64,000 bases of DNA, taken from assembly GCA_025506515.1 (NCBI GenBank), contig CM046452.1:74986376-75050375 (forward strand), in the 5' to 3' direction. The stretch is from Flaveria trinervia (Eukaryota > Streptophyta > Magnoliopsida > Asterales > Asteraceae). The notes under the pieces were generated by a model. That model had not been told where the DNA came from and searched no databases. It saw only the letters and a program-made list of their open reading frames with translations. This document shows positions 13,111 to 23,513 of the stretch, one piece after another. Each line of letters starts with the position of its first letter. Positions within the stretch are counted from its first letter, which is position 1. The position numbers and the translations under genes were made by a program.

Positions 13111-16100
13111 CTAATCCTTTGTAACCCACCTACTTCCATGAACCTCATACCGACCAAACTTCAAGCTGTGGTCGGTAATACCTTCACCAGCACTTGTATA
13201 ACTCCTGCGATGCCTTCTTGTCTTAACGTCACCACTGTCGCTAAAACACCCATTTAGAAGGGGGTCATCTATACCGCGTATCACTCTCTGCTTGGTAATA
13301 CAACTGTCATCTCTTGTTCCATAATCCTTATCTGTCTTCTTTATGTTTTTAGATATTTTATGCAGCCTTTCGTTGAACTTTGTAATCCCCTTCTCGACAG
13401 GTACCACAGCTTGGTTCACTGTAAACCTCAAGTCACTAACAATCTGTATCAAAGCTCGAGAAAACGAGATTATCAGGTTACCATGAAAGTAATGACTGGA
13501 AACTAATGAAGATTGTAAAAACTAAACTCTTGCAGAATATATGCAGTATGTCACTAAAACATTTTAATTATACATATTGTCGTTAAAAACATGTTGACTG
13601 CATTTTTTTGGCCTAAATCATCCATGTGCGGGACGAATGACCAAAATATGTTCATCTTCTTCGACCTCCGTAGTTTTCTTAAAAAAATTTAAGGTTGGTC
13701 AAGTATCAAGACATTTTAACATAAAATTTAAACCTAAATAACCATTTGATCAGCTTTTGACAAATAAACAATCTTAATCCAATGAAAACATAACATATGG
13801 CGAGATAATTTATAAAAGACAAGGGTGATATGATAGAATATGATAGACGGTGACAACACATCCACTCGTAAACGCCATTCCTTTTACCCAATGAGAAGAT
13901 GACACGTGGTAGCATCATGACACTTTTTTAGCTCCTAAAAGCACAATTTAATTTTACTAATGAGAAGATAACAACCGGTAATGTCATAGTGCCTTTTGAG
14001 CTTCAAAAAGTGTCCGTCGAGATTGTGGGTCAATGTGACGTCTTTGATTGAGTTATACTTTAATGTAATTATACTTGTAACAGTCAAATGAATATGTTTT
14101 AAAAACTTAGTCAAATGGCTATTATTATAAAAAAAATTGGACACCATGATCATTGATGTTATTACCTTTTTTCTAAATCCATAACTTTTGGACATACCAT
14201 ATGGATGGAAATTGTGATTTAGTTAAAGCCTCAAAATAAGGAAACTTACATATTCACCACCACCAACAAAAACATCACGAACACTTTCTCGAATGGCGGT
14301 TTTGTTCTTTACATCATCAGCAGGTCGTGGGAGCCGTAGTTTTGTCGGGCGTTCACTGTCCCTAACTTCATCAGGGTCTAAAGGACAGTCAGTAGATGCA
14401 TAATCTCCAAGAACCGAAAAATCCCCCACAAAAAGATCCCCCATTAGTTTGTATGGTTCTGACGGAAACACATACAAGTGAACCAAAGAAGCAATCCCCA
14501 TCTGTTCTATATTAATACAAACACAAGTTAAACTTTACAAAACATAAACTAATAGTACATTTAAAAGAAGAAGATTACCTCAATACAAATAATAAAATTT
14601 TGGATGCTTGATTTAAATTGCAGCTCTTGAGCTATTGGACTTCTGACCAACCCAAAAGAAAAAAGAAGCGCAATAGCGACACCTTGCCACCATGTCAGGA
14701 ACACAATTGATTTGAATGTTAGAAACTTGGCCAATGGATGGATATGTGATAGTTCATACTTTGTGATTTCATAAAACTGAACTAAGCAATATAAAGCCCA
14801 TGTCTGACTGAAATTTATAATAACAGCCATGTAAGGGTACCTGCATGTATATATTTCATCAACTTTGATAAGAGGAACATCAGTCAATGCTCCAGTTTGA
14901 CCCGAGAAGAGAACATGATCATTACAACTGGGAAGAACTATGGGAATGACCACTTGACCAAACTAATTCACCACAAATAGCCATTTGAACTAGCATTTTA
15001 AAGATAGTCATTTCACTAAGTTTACCTAGGTAGCCATTCAACCATAAAGTATGATTGTACCCTAACGGCCAATGGCGCATAAAAGGCTAGTGCAGAAATG
15101 CCTAAAAACTGTGCCATCAGCGCAAAAGTAGGAAATCTGGCGCCATTGGATGTGACGACCAATAACAAGATGACATGCGGCAGCATCAAGCACTTAGTTA
15201 GCAAAAATCTGTTATCTGCACCATTGATGATTATATGCCCATAATTAACTCATTTTCATTTTTCATTTACACATGCCGTATGTTGATTGAATGAAATTAT
15301 ATGGTCAAATAGTTGTTTCGGTAAATAAGGTTGGTCAAATGGCCATTCATGTAATTTTGCCTTAAAACTGATATCGTACCCACATCCCCACTTAAAGTCT
15401 CCTTCACAATATACATCAAAGGCCTCAAGAAACACAGCCAAAACAGATGTAACAGCCTTTATGATCATCTGTGAGGAAAATCATAAGTCTCGTATAAACA
15501 ACAGAGTCAAAATTCAAAACTGTACTAAAAGTTTAAATCTTGATGAGAAAACTTACATATTGTACAATTCCAGCTTTCATAATTTGATAAACCCTCTGAC
15601 CTAGCTTCCATGGTTGTAAAAACAAATTCATTGGAAAGATATGTTTAATGATTCCCTTCTCAGAAGTTTGATCTAGCAACGGGCTTTTCTGTCCCGCGCG
15701 CCCTTCCCTCTCCATGAAATTAATAGCCCTCTTCTCACCCCCTTGCAAGAAAGAAAGGAAAATTATTCATAATTTTTGATAATATGTACAGGTTAAGGAA
15801 AGAGATTTACATTTAGAAGTCACATACCTAAGCATGCAATAAGATATCTCCCAAAGCAATACATTGCAAAAGCTTCATAGCAATCTCGCAGTATCTCAAT
15901 TTCAAGGCTGATTGCTGGATTCAACAGCGAGACAAACTGCACATCAAATCTTTAGTATTTGCATTAATGGTAAATGATAATCAAATCAAATGAAAGGTTT
16001 AAAAGTCTAAATATCTACATACACAAACAAGAACATACATAAAACAAATATGCCAAAAAGAACAAACATGAGATGCTGTTTCTGGTTCCATGACTCCATT

Positions 16101-18563
16101 CCAAACAAAACATTTGTGTCATTGACATCCTAACTCTCTAATCTATTAGCCTTGAATAAGCAAATCTTGCTCCTATTTGTTAGCTTATATATGAATATCA
16201 ATCTGTTTAATGCTAAACATTAGACCATCTTGTTGGATTAATCTTGATTGGGTTAAAATCGGGTCAAATAGGTACGGGTCAAACTCAGGTTTTATTTAAG
16301 CATGTGTTTATTTTATTGTTTAGTTATATGTTAGTGGGTCAAAACATGGGATGAATGCAGAAAATTAGAAGATAATGTGCTAGATAGTGGTCATGTAAGC
16401 ATGAATTTTGGTTTTGTGAGTCTATTTAATGTTTTGCAATGAATGAAAGAATGAGTATAATCTTGGGCCTGAAACCAACATTTGGTATCAGAGCGCAAGG
16501 TTAGAAAAAGGGGCTGTTTTGAGAGTCGGTTTTTTTTGCGGGAGCAGCCCTTTGCTGCAGAGTTGAAGAACGAGAGGAAGTAGCATGCAATTAAGCAAGA
16601 ATATAGCAGCAGTGATCATAAGCAACAGTCATTGAGGACCCGATTATTCAAGGCAGCAGCGGAGCGACAGTTTCTGTAGCGGTTATTATTGTTGAGAGAA
16701 AGAAAGAAATTGAAGGTCACGGTTGAAGCGGGAAGAAAAATATTGAGATGAAGAAGGAAGAAATCATTTTGAGAGGGAGGTGTTACGGTGGAATAAATAG
16801 AAAAGGATGAAGCAGACAAGCTATTTGCTGATTTAATTAAAAGAGTTCGTCGATGAAACAAGGAGGTAGCCTACCACATTTAGTAACCGACATACCTCGA
16901 AGAAAAGTAAAAGTAGGAAGAAGCAAGCAACCATCAAACTTGGAGAATTAATTATAGGTTTAATTGTTGAAAAAGGATGGCAGCAAGTATGACAATAGTT
17001 TGGTAATTTCAAGTTCAGAATCAAGGGCGATAGTGGAATCCAAATCGGGTGTTCTTGAGCAGTTTATGAGAATGAAAGCGGAAAAAAAAAAGCAAGAAAG
17101 AGGCATGTAACAAGAGCAAGAGCAAGTAGCAAGAGCAAGATGAATCGATTCAATCAAGCAAGAAGATAGCAAGCAAGAATAGAGCAAGAGATAAGAACTA
17201 TAAGTTCTAAAGCAAGTAGCAAGAATCGAACCTATATGGTTCAATCAACGAGCAAGTAGAAAGAATCGTGATCAAGATTAAGGGGGTGAATGTTGGATTA
17301 ATCTTGATTGGGTTAAACGGGTCAAATAGGTACGGGTCAAACTTAGGTTTTATTAAGCATGTGTTTGTTAGCTTATATATGAATATCAATCTGTTTAATG
17401 CTAAACATTAGACCATCTGCAACGCACCATCCTTAACTTTACCCTTACCACTATCCATTAGTTTTTGAATACCATGTATTCTTAGTACAGACCTTTACAA
17501 AGAACTTGTTCTTACAATTATCTTTCTGTATAATTTTCAACTAGGTCCCACTTTTAACACTAATATTTCATTATTAAAATGGGAGATAGCCCACCTCTTC
17601 ATCCTTGTGGGCATCTGTATGGAAGGGTGAACTCAATTTGTGTTTAAAAAACAAATGGAGGCAATGCAATATCATTAGGAAGGATATCTAGGTTGCATCC
17701 TTGGCCATTCTTCGGTATTGCATTGCAGATAATCTATAGACCTTAAACGTCTATATGTCACTAGCTACTGATGCATAATGCAATTACGATGTAGGGATCA
17801 ACAATACACAAATGAAACACATTAGCTATCTTCTTAGTTCTTAACATGTCGTTTGTATGATTTTTTCTGAAGATTCAGCAGTTATACCCTTATTATCATG
17901 TTTAAATGTTAACCAAATCATTCTCAAGGCACTTCAGTAGACAAGCTCACATCAAAAGAATTCAAAACAAAATGCCATATATCTTAACTGCTAAATGACC
18001 AGTACAAGAATGAAACACAAGTGGTCATCTTCCAACAAGAAAAATGCCAGAAGATCAAACACTTAACTAAAGTATTCACTGAACACGTTCCTCAAACTAA
18101 GTTCATTAACTTCGAATTGAAATTAAATCAGTCAGACGTAAACCACTTACAGATTCGACAGCATAACTCGGTACCATGAGCACAATACCAAACAAAAACT
18201 TCTGTTCCTGTCAACCAAAACACAGTAAAACTTAGTTTCACCTTCAAATAAGCCCCACATGCATCACCACAATTGACTGATCATAAACTTGATGTGACAT
18301 CATCATCAACCTACATTCTCTATAAATCCCACAAAATTCAAATAATCATACCAAATGGCAAATTCCATAATTTTCATATACCATATCTGTGTGTGTACCT
18401 CAGGGTTCTTGTAAGCAGATAGATGCTGGAACAAAAGGAAGATTGAAAGGGTGAGACTGACGAAAACGAAGACAGCTGCAACTAGGGTTGTCCATGGAAA
18501 TGAGGAGTATTTAAGAACACCGATCAAACCAACAAAAGCTTCTGATCCTCGTGTTTTTTGCAT
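13111..18563 (-). CDS. LAZ1: LAZ1 homolog (TMEM184 / DUF300, organic solute transporter alpha-like), 8 exons, 483 aa
   Basis: Exons in transcript order are 18399-18563, 18151-18207, 15828-15936, 15557-15741, 15380-15468, 14579-14840, 14250-14501 and 13111-13443. All introns are GT-AG and the phases join exactly to one 1452-nt frame. The product starts MQKTRGSEAFVGLIGVLKYS and has about seven membrane segments, for example 'TTLVAAVFVFVSLTLSIFLL', 'VTSVLAVFLEAFDVY' and 'FLTWWQGVAIALLFSFGLV'. Family signatures include 'LRDCYEAFAMYCFGRYL' and 'CEGDFKWGCGYPYMAVI'. The cytosolic C-terminus is basic and Ser-rich. In Arabidopsis LAZ1 is a vacuolar membrane protein linked to hypersensitive cell death and brassinosteroid signalling, and the family resembles animal Ost-alpha. 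Length and layout match full-length plant members. No defect is visible. The third-from-start intron region (15937-18150) carries a mini-retroelement and a MITE. The choice between LAZ1 and its paralogs LAZ1 homolog 1/2 is uncertain. Confidence 0.95.
13650..15360. repeat. Related MITE-like fragments in two LAZ1 introns
   Basis: Blocks near 13885-13920 ('ccaatgagaagatgacacg'), 13958-13990 ('ctaatgagaagataacaacc') and 15160-15190 ('ccaataacaagatgacatgc') are variants of one sequence. They are accompanied by 'ggtcaaatggccatt'/'gtcaaatggctatt' words near 14110 and 15330-15350. They suggest two insertions of one non-coding family in the introns at 13444-14249 and 14841-15379. Exact ends were not resolved. 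Confidence 0.45.
16176..16230 (+). repeat. 55-bp direct repeat, copy 1 (flank of mini-LTR element)
   Basis: From 'tttgttagcttatatatgaa' to 'aaacattagaccatct' it is identical, base for base, to 17364-17418. It directly abuts the 5' LTR. A normal LTR integration would leave about 5 bp, not 55. Confidence 0.9.
16231..17366 (+). mobile_element. Miniature LTR retroelement (TRIM-like) with truncated 3' LTR, in LAZ1 intron
   Basis: The 5' LTR (16231-16480, 250 bp) starts TGTTGG and ends CCAACA. It is followed by a primer-binding site complementary to initiator-Met tRNA (TGGTATCAGAGC, 16483-16494). The 0.8-kb interior has no recognisable gag or pol. A purine tract 'aagggggtgaa' precedes the 3' LTR at 17291, which matches the 5' LTR for only 76 bp and then stops at 17366. 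The element lies in an intron of the LAZ1 gene, antisense to it. Confidence 0.8.
17364..17418 (+). repeat. 55-bp direct repeat, copy 2
   Basis: It begins inside a 3-bp overlap (ttt) with the broken end of the 3' LTR and is identical to 16176-16230. The sequence then continues into 'gcaacgcaccatcc', presumably the original locus. Confidence 0.9.
17415..17730. mobile_element. Short MITE with ATCTGCAA-type inverted ends
   Basis: The left end 'atctgcaacgcaccatcctt' and the reverse complement of the right end, 'atctgcaatgcaatacc', are alike, and an inner pair ('caccatcctt' and 'ccaaggatgcaacc') also fits. It has no coding capacity. The target duplication is unclear, because the mini-LTR element inserted within its first few bases. 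Confidence 0.55.
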
Positions 18564-18830
18564 CACGATTAAGGATTGATTCAAAGCTAAATTCCTGAAT
18601 CTCGATCCAAAATTGAAGAATACTCGAATACACCATCAGAAGAAAGATTGAGTGATCGATGAATTTGATCACTGCTGCATGCAGAGCTGAAAAACCTAAC
18701 CCTAAAATCCTCGTAAATTGCTGCTGAATCTGGTGAAATTAGGGAAGAAATGAAGATTTTGATCCATCAATGAAATCGATCGAAAGATGCACAATGGTCT
18801 TGTACAAGGGAAGCTGCCACCTTTTGAGTC

Positions 18831-19861
18831 ACCTCTCGAGAGAAAATAATATTACGTAAACATGTTAATTTATTACTATTCACTAGCCGAATTGAAACGC
18901 AAGCTCATTTACGCCGACTCGTTATGAGATTGCAAAGCTTGAGCTCGTGTTTGGCTCGTTTAAAATTTTTTAAACTCAAACTCGACTCGTATATTATTAA
19001 CTTAATAAATTTTTACTTTGTCATAATTATTTTATGTATAACATACTATATCTTATTCAATTATTTTTATTATAATTTTATAATATTATATATACATACA
19101 ACTAACATGTACATGAAAATTAAATAAACAAAAAAAATTGTATAGGCTCACGAACCACCTCTATCTCTTTAATAAATAAGTCGTAAAATGAAGGAAACAA
19201 ACATGAAGAACTATTTAGTTATTTCCTTAGTTAAATGACGAGAAATCAAATTTAGGGTAAACAAAAAGGCCGAAATTTAATTTAGTTAATTTTTCAATTT
19301 AAACTTTTACTTAACTAAGATATTTAATAAACTAAAATTTGACATGTTAAATTTGGGTTTCTTCTTTTGATTATTCAATTTTTTAAATTTCATCATCATG
19401 ATTTTTACACTTTCTTTTCGTGTTTAACACGAGCTGAGGCAAAACTTAGAGTCCTAATTTACCAATTATATATAACTAGTCTTAAGCCTCCAATGTTATA
19501 GCGCGGGCATAAAATCATGTCAAGTAACATCAATGACACATCACCACAAGTGACCACTACATCCAATAAACTCGTTGTAAAAAAGAATAAAAACAAATGA
19601 AAAGTAGATGCACAAATATTAAACCATGTAGGTGGAATGTAAAACATATATAAACAATAAGTAAAAAGATCTAAAACCAGTGTGCTGTGATTGAGTCGTT
19701 AAACGAGAAAATATGAGAGTAGACATATAAACCACACAGTGAGTTAACTAGCAAAGTTTAAATCGTATCGTAAAGCAAATGTTTATAAAATATGAAAAGT
19801 ATAGGAGAACAAAGTTTAAAAAAAAGAAAATACGAGGGCCAAATTGTATAAGTATAAAAGT
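18831..19861. other. Upstream region of LAZ1 with degenerate 'gagctcg' repeat, no gene
   Basis: LAZ1 promoter and 5' UTR sequence should lie just above 18563. Near 18890-18985, words such as 'aagcttgagctcgtgtttgg' and 'ctcgtttaaaa' look like a common dispersed non-coding repeat. The rest is AT-rich, with no credible reading frame. Confidence 0.4.
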
Positions 19862-19870
19862 ATTGGATTA

Positions 19871-21798
19871 GAGTAAATTATAAATTTTGTCTTTTAAGTA
19901 TGCTTAAAATTACGAAACTTATCCTTAAATTTTAATAATTACACTAAGTATCCTTTATTTGAAAATTTGTAACGTTTTTCATCCTTTTTACTAACGACAG
20001 ATAACTTTTTCTATTAAGTTTTTGTAAATGCTCATTTTACCCCTAACTCTCAAAAGGACAAAATATGTAATTTTTATGAATCTTTTTTTTCTTTCTTTGT
20101 GTGCTTCTTTTATTAACTTTAGTTTTCATTATTTTTATATTTTTAACCACTTTTTATTTTAAATACTTATCTTAAATATTATTAACTAGTTAATCATGTA
20201 AATATGAGTTATGATTAGTTTTTATTATATAAAAATATATAATAAATTACTATTCTATTTTAAAACATTCATCAGATGGCTAACATTCATTTTATAATAA
20301 AAATATGTTTTAGAAAAAATCCATTTTCAATAAGATTTATATAAAAATGTCTAGAAAAAATTAAAAATATTATGTATTAATTTTTTCTATGAAAAAAGCA
20401 AACAGACTGGGAAAGAAATCCAAGCCTTAAGTAAAAAATTAAAAAATATATATATTGTGCGGTGTTAAAATATTATTGGTCCAATCATTTAAAAAAATAG
20501 AAATAGGCTGGCACATGGGTCAGTGGGTTGTTCTACACGTCAGGTCTTGGTTTTGGTTTGACTTTTAATATTTTTCTCTCTTTTTTTTATAAAATAGTGA
20601 CCAACCCATCTACAGTTTACCATAGTAATAAGTCCAAACAACTACTCTGAAATTTTCATCAAACAAAAACACAATTGTTATTTAATTAAACGCACTATTA
20701 ATTTCGGTTTTTTAAACTGTTACTAATGAGTTTTAATTATTATAAATCAAACATAAACCACCAAAATTAAAACGGAAGCAAACTTCACAATAAACAATTA
20801 AAGACTTTATATATTAAGCAAAGCCTAATCATATATAGGACCTAACATAGAATAATTATAACTAAGGAAAATAAAAAGTCATGACCCAATTTCATACGAT
20901 ATTCGATAGATTTCTCATATAATACCTAAAAGAAACTGTTTGATATAGCTGAAATCTTTATACCAAAAGGTTAAAAAACAACGGTGTAACAAACCGATTA
21001 CTAGTTTAATTTTTATCTAATATGAAATAACTAAAGTAAACAAATGAAAACATTAGATAGTATAATAATATATAAATAAAATTTGAATTTAATAAAATAT
21101 ATAAATTATTTAATTAATAATAATTAAGATAAGGTTATAAAACATAAATGTTTATAAGAGAGAAAGAAAGAAAAGTTAAGTAAAGTAATTAATTACATAA
21201 AGAAATAAAATAACATATTAATGAAAAACTATTAGGTGTTATTTAAATTTCTTGTTAGTCGGTGTTATTTGACCCATGTATGTTTTAGTTTATGTTTTAA
21301 TCATTATGTTTCATGAATTTTTGTAAATTATATTTTTAGTTTATGTAATTTTTACTTTTAGAAAAACTATTAGGTGTTCTTTAAATTTTATTTGTTCTAG
21401 CAGAAAAGTACATAACTCAATTTAACAAATAACAAAATTGTAATATATTAAAATCAATAAATGAAATTATTTTTTTACAATTAAAATTAATGTATTAATT
21501 ATTTTTAGATAAGTTGTAAAATAAAAGTGGTGAGAAAAAAGAAAAAAAAATAAGTAAATAAATAAAAGAAATAAAGAAAATATATGATTAGTATAAGTAA
21601 CATATTTTGTCCTTTAAAAGAGATAAGGAAAAAATGTCATTTACCATAAACTTAACAGAAATATTTAACTTCAGTTAGTGAAAAGGACGGAAAATGTGAC
21701 AAGTTTTCAAATAAGAGACATCCAATGTAATTATCAAAGTTTAAGGATAAAATTCGTAGTTTTAGTAATACTTAAAGGATAATATTTATAATTTACTC
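19871..21798. mobile_element. Non-autonomous Mutator-like element (long TIR, 9-bp TSD)
   Basis: It has inverted ends of about 170-190 bp. The left starts 'gagtaaattataaattttgt', and the reverse complement of the right starts 'gagtaaattataaatattat'. Both continue through matching 'ataattacac/ataattacat' and 'ttatttgaaaa.ttgt' blocks. The flanks carry a perfect 9-bp duplication ATTGGATTA at 19862-19870 and 21799-21807, diagnostic of MULEs. The interior is AT-rich and has no transposase-like frame. Confidence 0.88.
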
Positions 21799-21807
21799 AT
21801 TGGATTA

Positions 21808-22364
21808 TGATAAAAAAGAAGTTAAGAATTAATAAAAAAGACAAAAGTGAGTACAACCTATTAAACATATTATACAACCAACCAAACATAACAAAATTGA
21901 TAATTAGTAATATATAAATATTCAAAAACAACTTTGTTGAATGTTGCTACAGTAGACTTCTATAACTTGATGCATTAACCACTAAAGTTTACAATTTTAA
22001 AAAACTCCTAGACAGTTGGTATAGCACGGTGTGGTTTACACAAATTTTGTCCCCCACCCCCTCAATTGCCTTAGCTTTTAGTCTTTTACTTAGTCATCAA
22101 ATAATTCTATGGCTTCAAAGGATCCTGCTCAAGCTTCTACTAAAGTTGATATTTGGCTTCAGTCTTGAACACCATCAAAGGTTTAATGTTAATTTGGTTC
22201 ATTTAGGGTTTTATCGATGATGAAGGGGTGCGGTAGATAGATTGTTAATACATTGAATTAGAAGAGGCCCGATGTAGATATTATAGATACATATGTACCT
22301 AGTTTATGAGCTTAATGTAAAATGTCTTTCATGTCTTACATATATATAATAGAATGGGTTGAAA
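21808..22364. other. AT-rich spacer between MULE and Copia element, no gene seen
   Basis: Short open frames here show no recognisable similarity. Confidence 0.4.
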
Positions 22365-23020
22365 GAAATACAACGTGTGGTTTATGCTTATAATGTTTAA
22401 TATTTCATTGATTATTGTGTGTTAACGCTCATTGAACTAACTATATAGGTTTGTGGTTGTTTACATAGTTCTTAGTCAATAATGATTGAGAAACGTGCTT
22501 AAACTTAGTCGTGTGAAGTTCTTATGCGAATGGACCATGCTAATGGACCATACGCATGAACAACTTCAAGCTAATGAACTAGTCGCACGACTGAACCAGG
22601 AGACTGGATCAATCGCACGAGTGTAACATGAGATTGACTCAGTCGCACGACTAAAGCCTCAGTCATGCGGATGGATCAACCGCATGCTTCAATTGCACGA
22701 CTGAACCATACTAATGATTCGGTCGCACGAATGAGAAACCCTAACCTATACATACCACTTAATTTGTGGAAAAATTGAACTATTCGAATACCTACGCACT
22801 AAATCGCACCCTAGCCGTCCAGAGACCCTAGAACACCTGTTCCAAGTTCATAGATTGTTGTAAATCGTCCTACTATCATTCTTGACGTTTAGTTTCATTC
22901 TTGGATTGATTTTACACGCGTTCTCACTGATTGGATTGCCAATCAAATAGGATTCCGCACTATTTGAGTTGGTATACACGTAAATCAGTTAGTACTCCGT
23001 ACCGTACACATTCCCTAACA
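22365..23020 (+). repeat. Copia element 5' LTR with TCGCACGA array
   Basis: It matches 25940-26595 along its length with scattered substitutions. It carries TCGCACGA at 22583-22590, 22613-22620, 22643-22650 and 22723-22730, within looser repeats of 'gactgaacca' and 'gcgaatggacca'. Confidence 0.85.
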
Positions 23021-23229
23021 AGTGGTATCAGAGCTTTGGCTCTTGATTTACGTGTGATTCAATTGATTTTGATATAAAATCGTGTTTTTCACTCAAAAAT
23101 ACAATCTTTTTGTGTCAAACAGTGTTTTACACGTCTCTAGGTAAAAAAGTTAACGTTTTCCGGCATACGGAAATTAGGGTTAGTGAGAAATTCGTGTTTT
23201 TGCGTCAAAATACCTTAAACCTTCGAATT

Positions 23230-23490
23230 CTCAAAATTCAGCAGCTTCAGTCGCACGATTGACTCAATCGCACGACTGAATCCATACGCATCCCTCATAC
23301 GCACGATTGAACTCAGTCGTTCATCCATTCGTACGACTGAATTGCCCATTCGCATTGTTCATTCGCACCTGTCCATTCGCACGATTGAGGTATCTGTATT
23401 TGTTCATTTGCAAGTCTGAGCCAACCGCTTTGTTCAATCGCACGAAGTGTCCATTCGCACTCCTTCAGTCGCACAAGTACACCAGCTTGT
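23230..23490 (+). repeat. Array of CGCACGA words in the Copia 5' leader
   Basis: Between the primer-binding site and the gag start there are ten or more imperfect copies of 'ttcgcacgattga' / 'tcgcacgactgaa' / 'ttcgtacgactgaat'. Spacing is irregular, at about 15-35 bp. They are the same words as in the LTR of this element and in the LTR of the minus-strand Tekay element. Confidence 0.8.
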
Positions 23491-23513
23491 TCTAAAGTCC
23501 AAAGTCGATAGTA

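Noticed and set aside
15022..15204. Minus-strand open frame within a LAZ1 intron
   Set aside because: It lies between well-supported splice sites, interrupts the conserved protein if included, and overlaps a MITE-like repeat.
22029..22220. Short open frame upstream of the Copia element
   Set aside because: No similarity or splice context; chance frame in AT-rich DNA.
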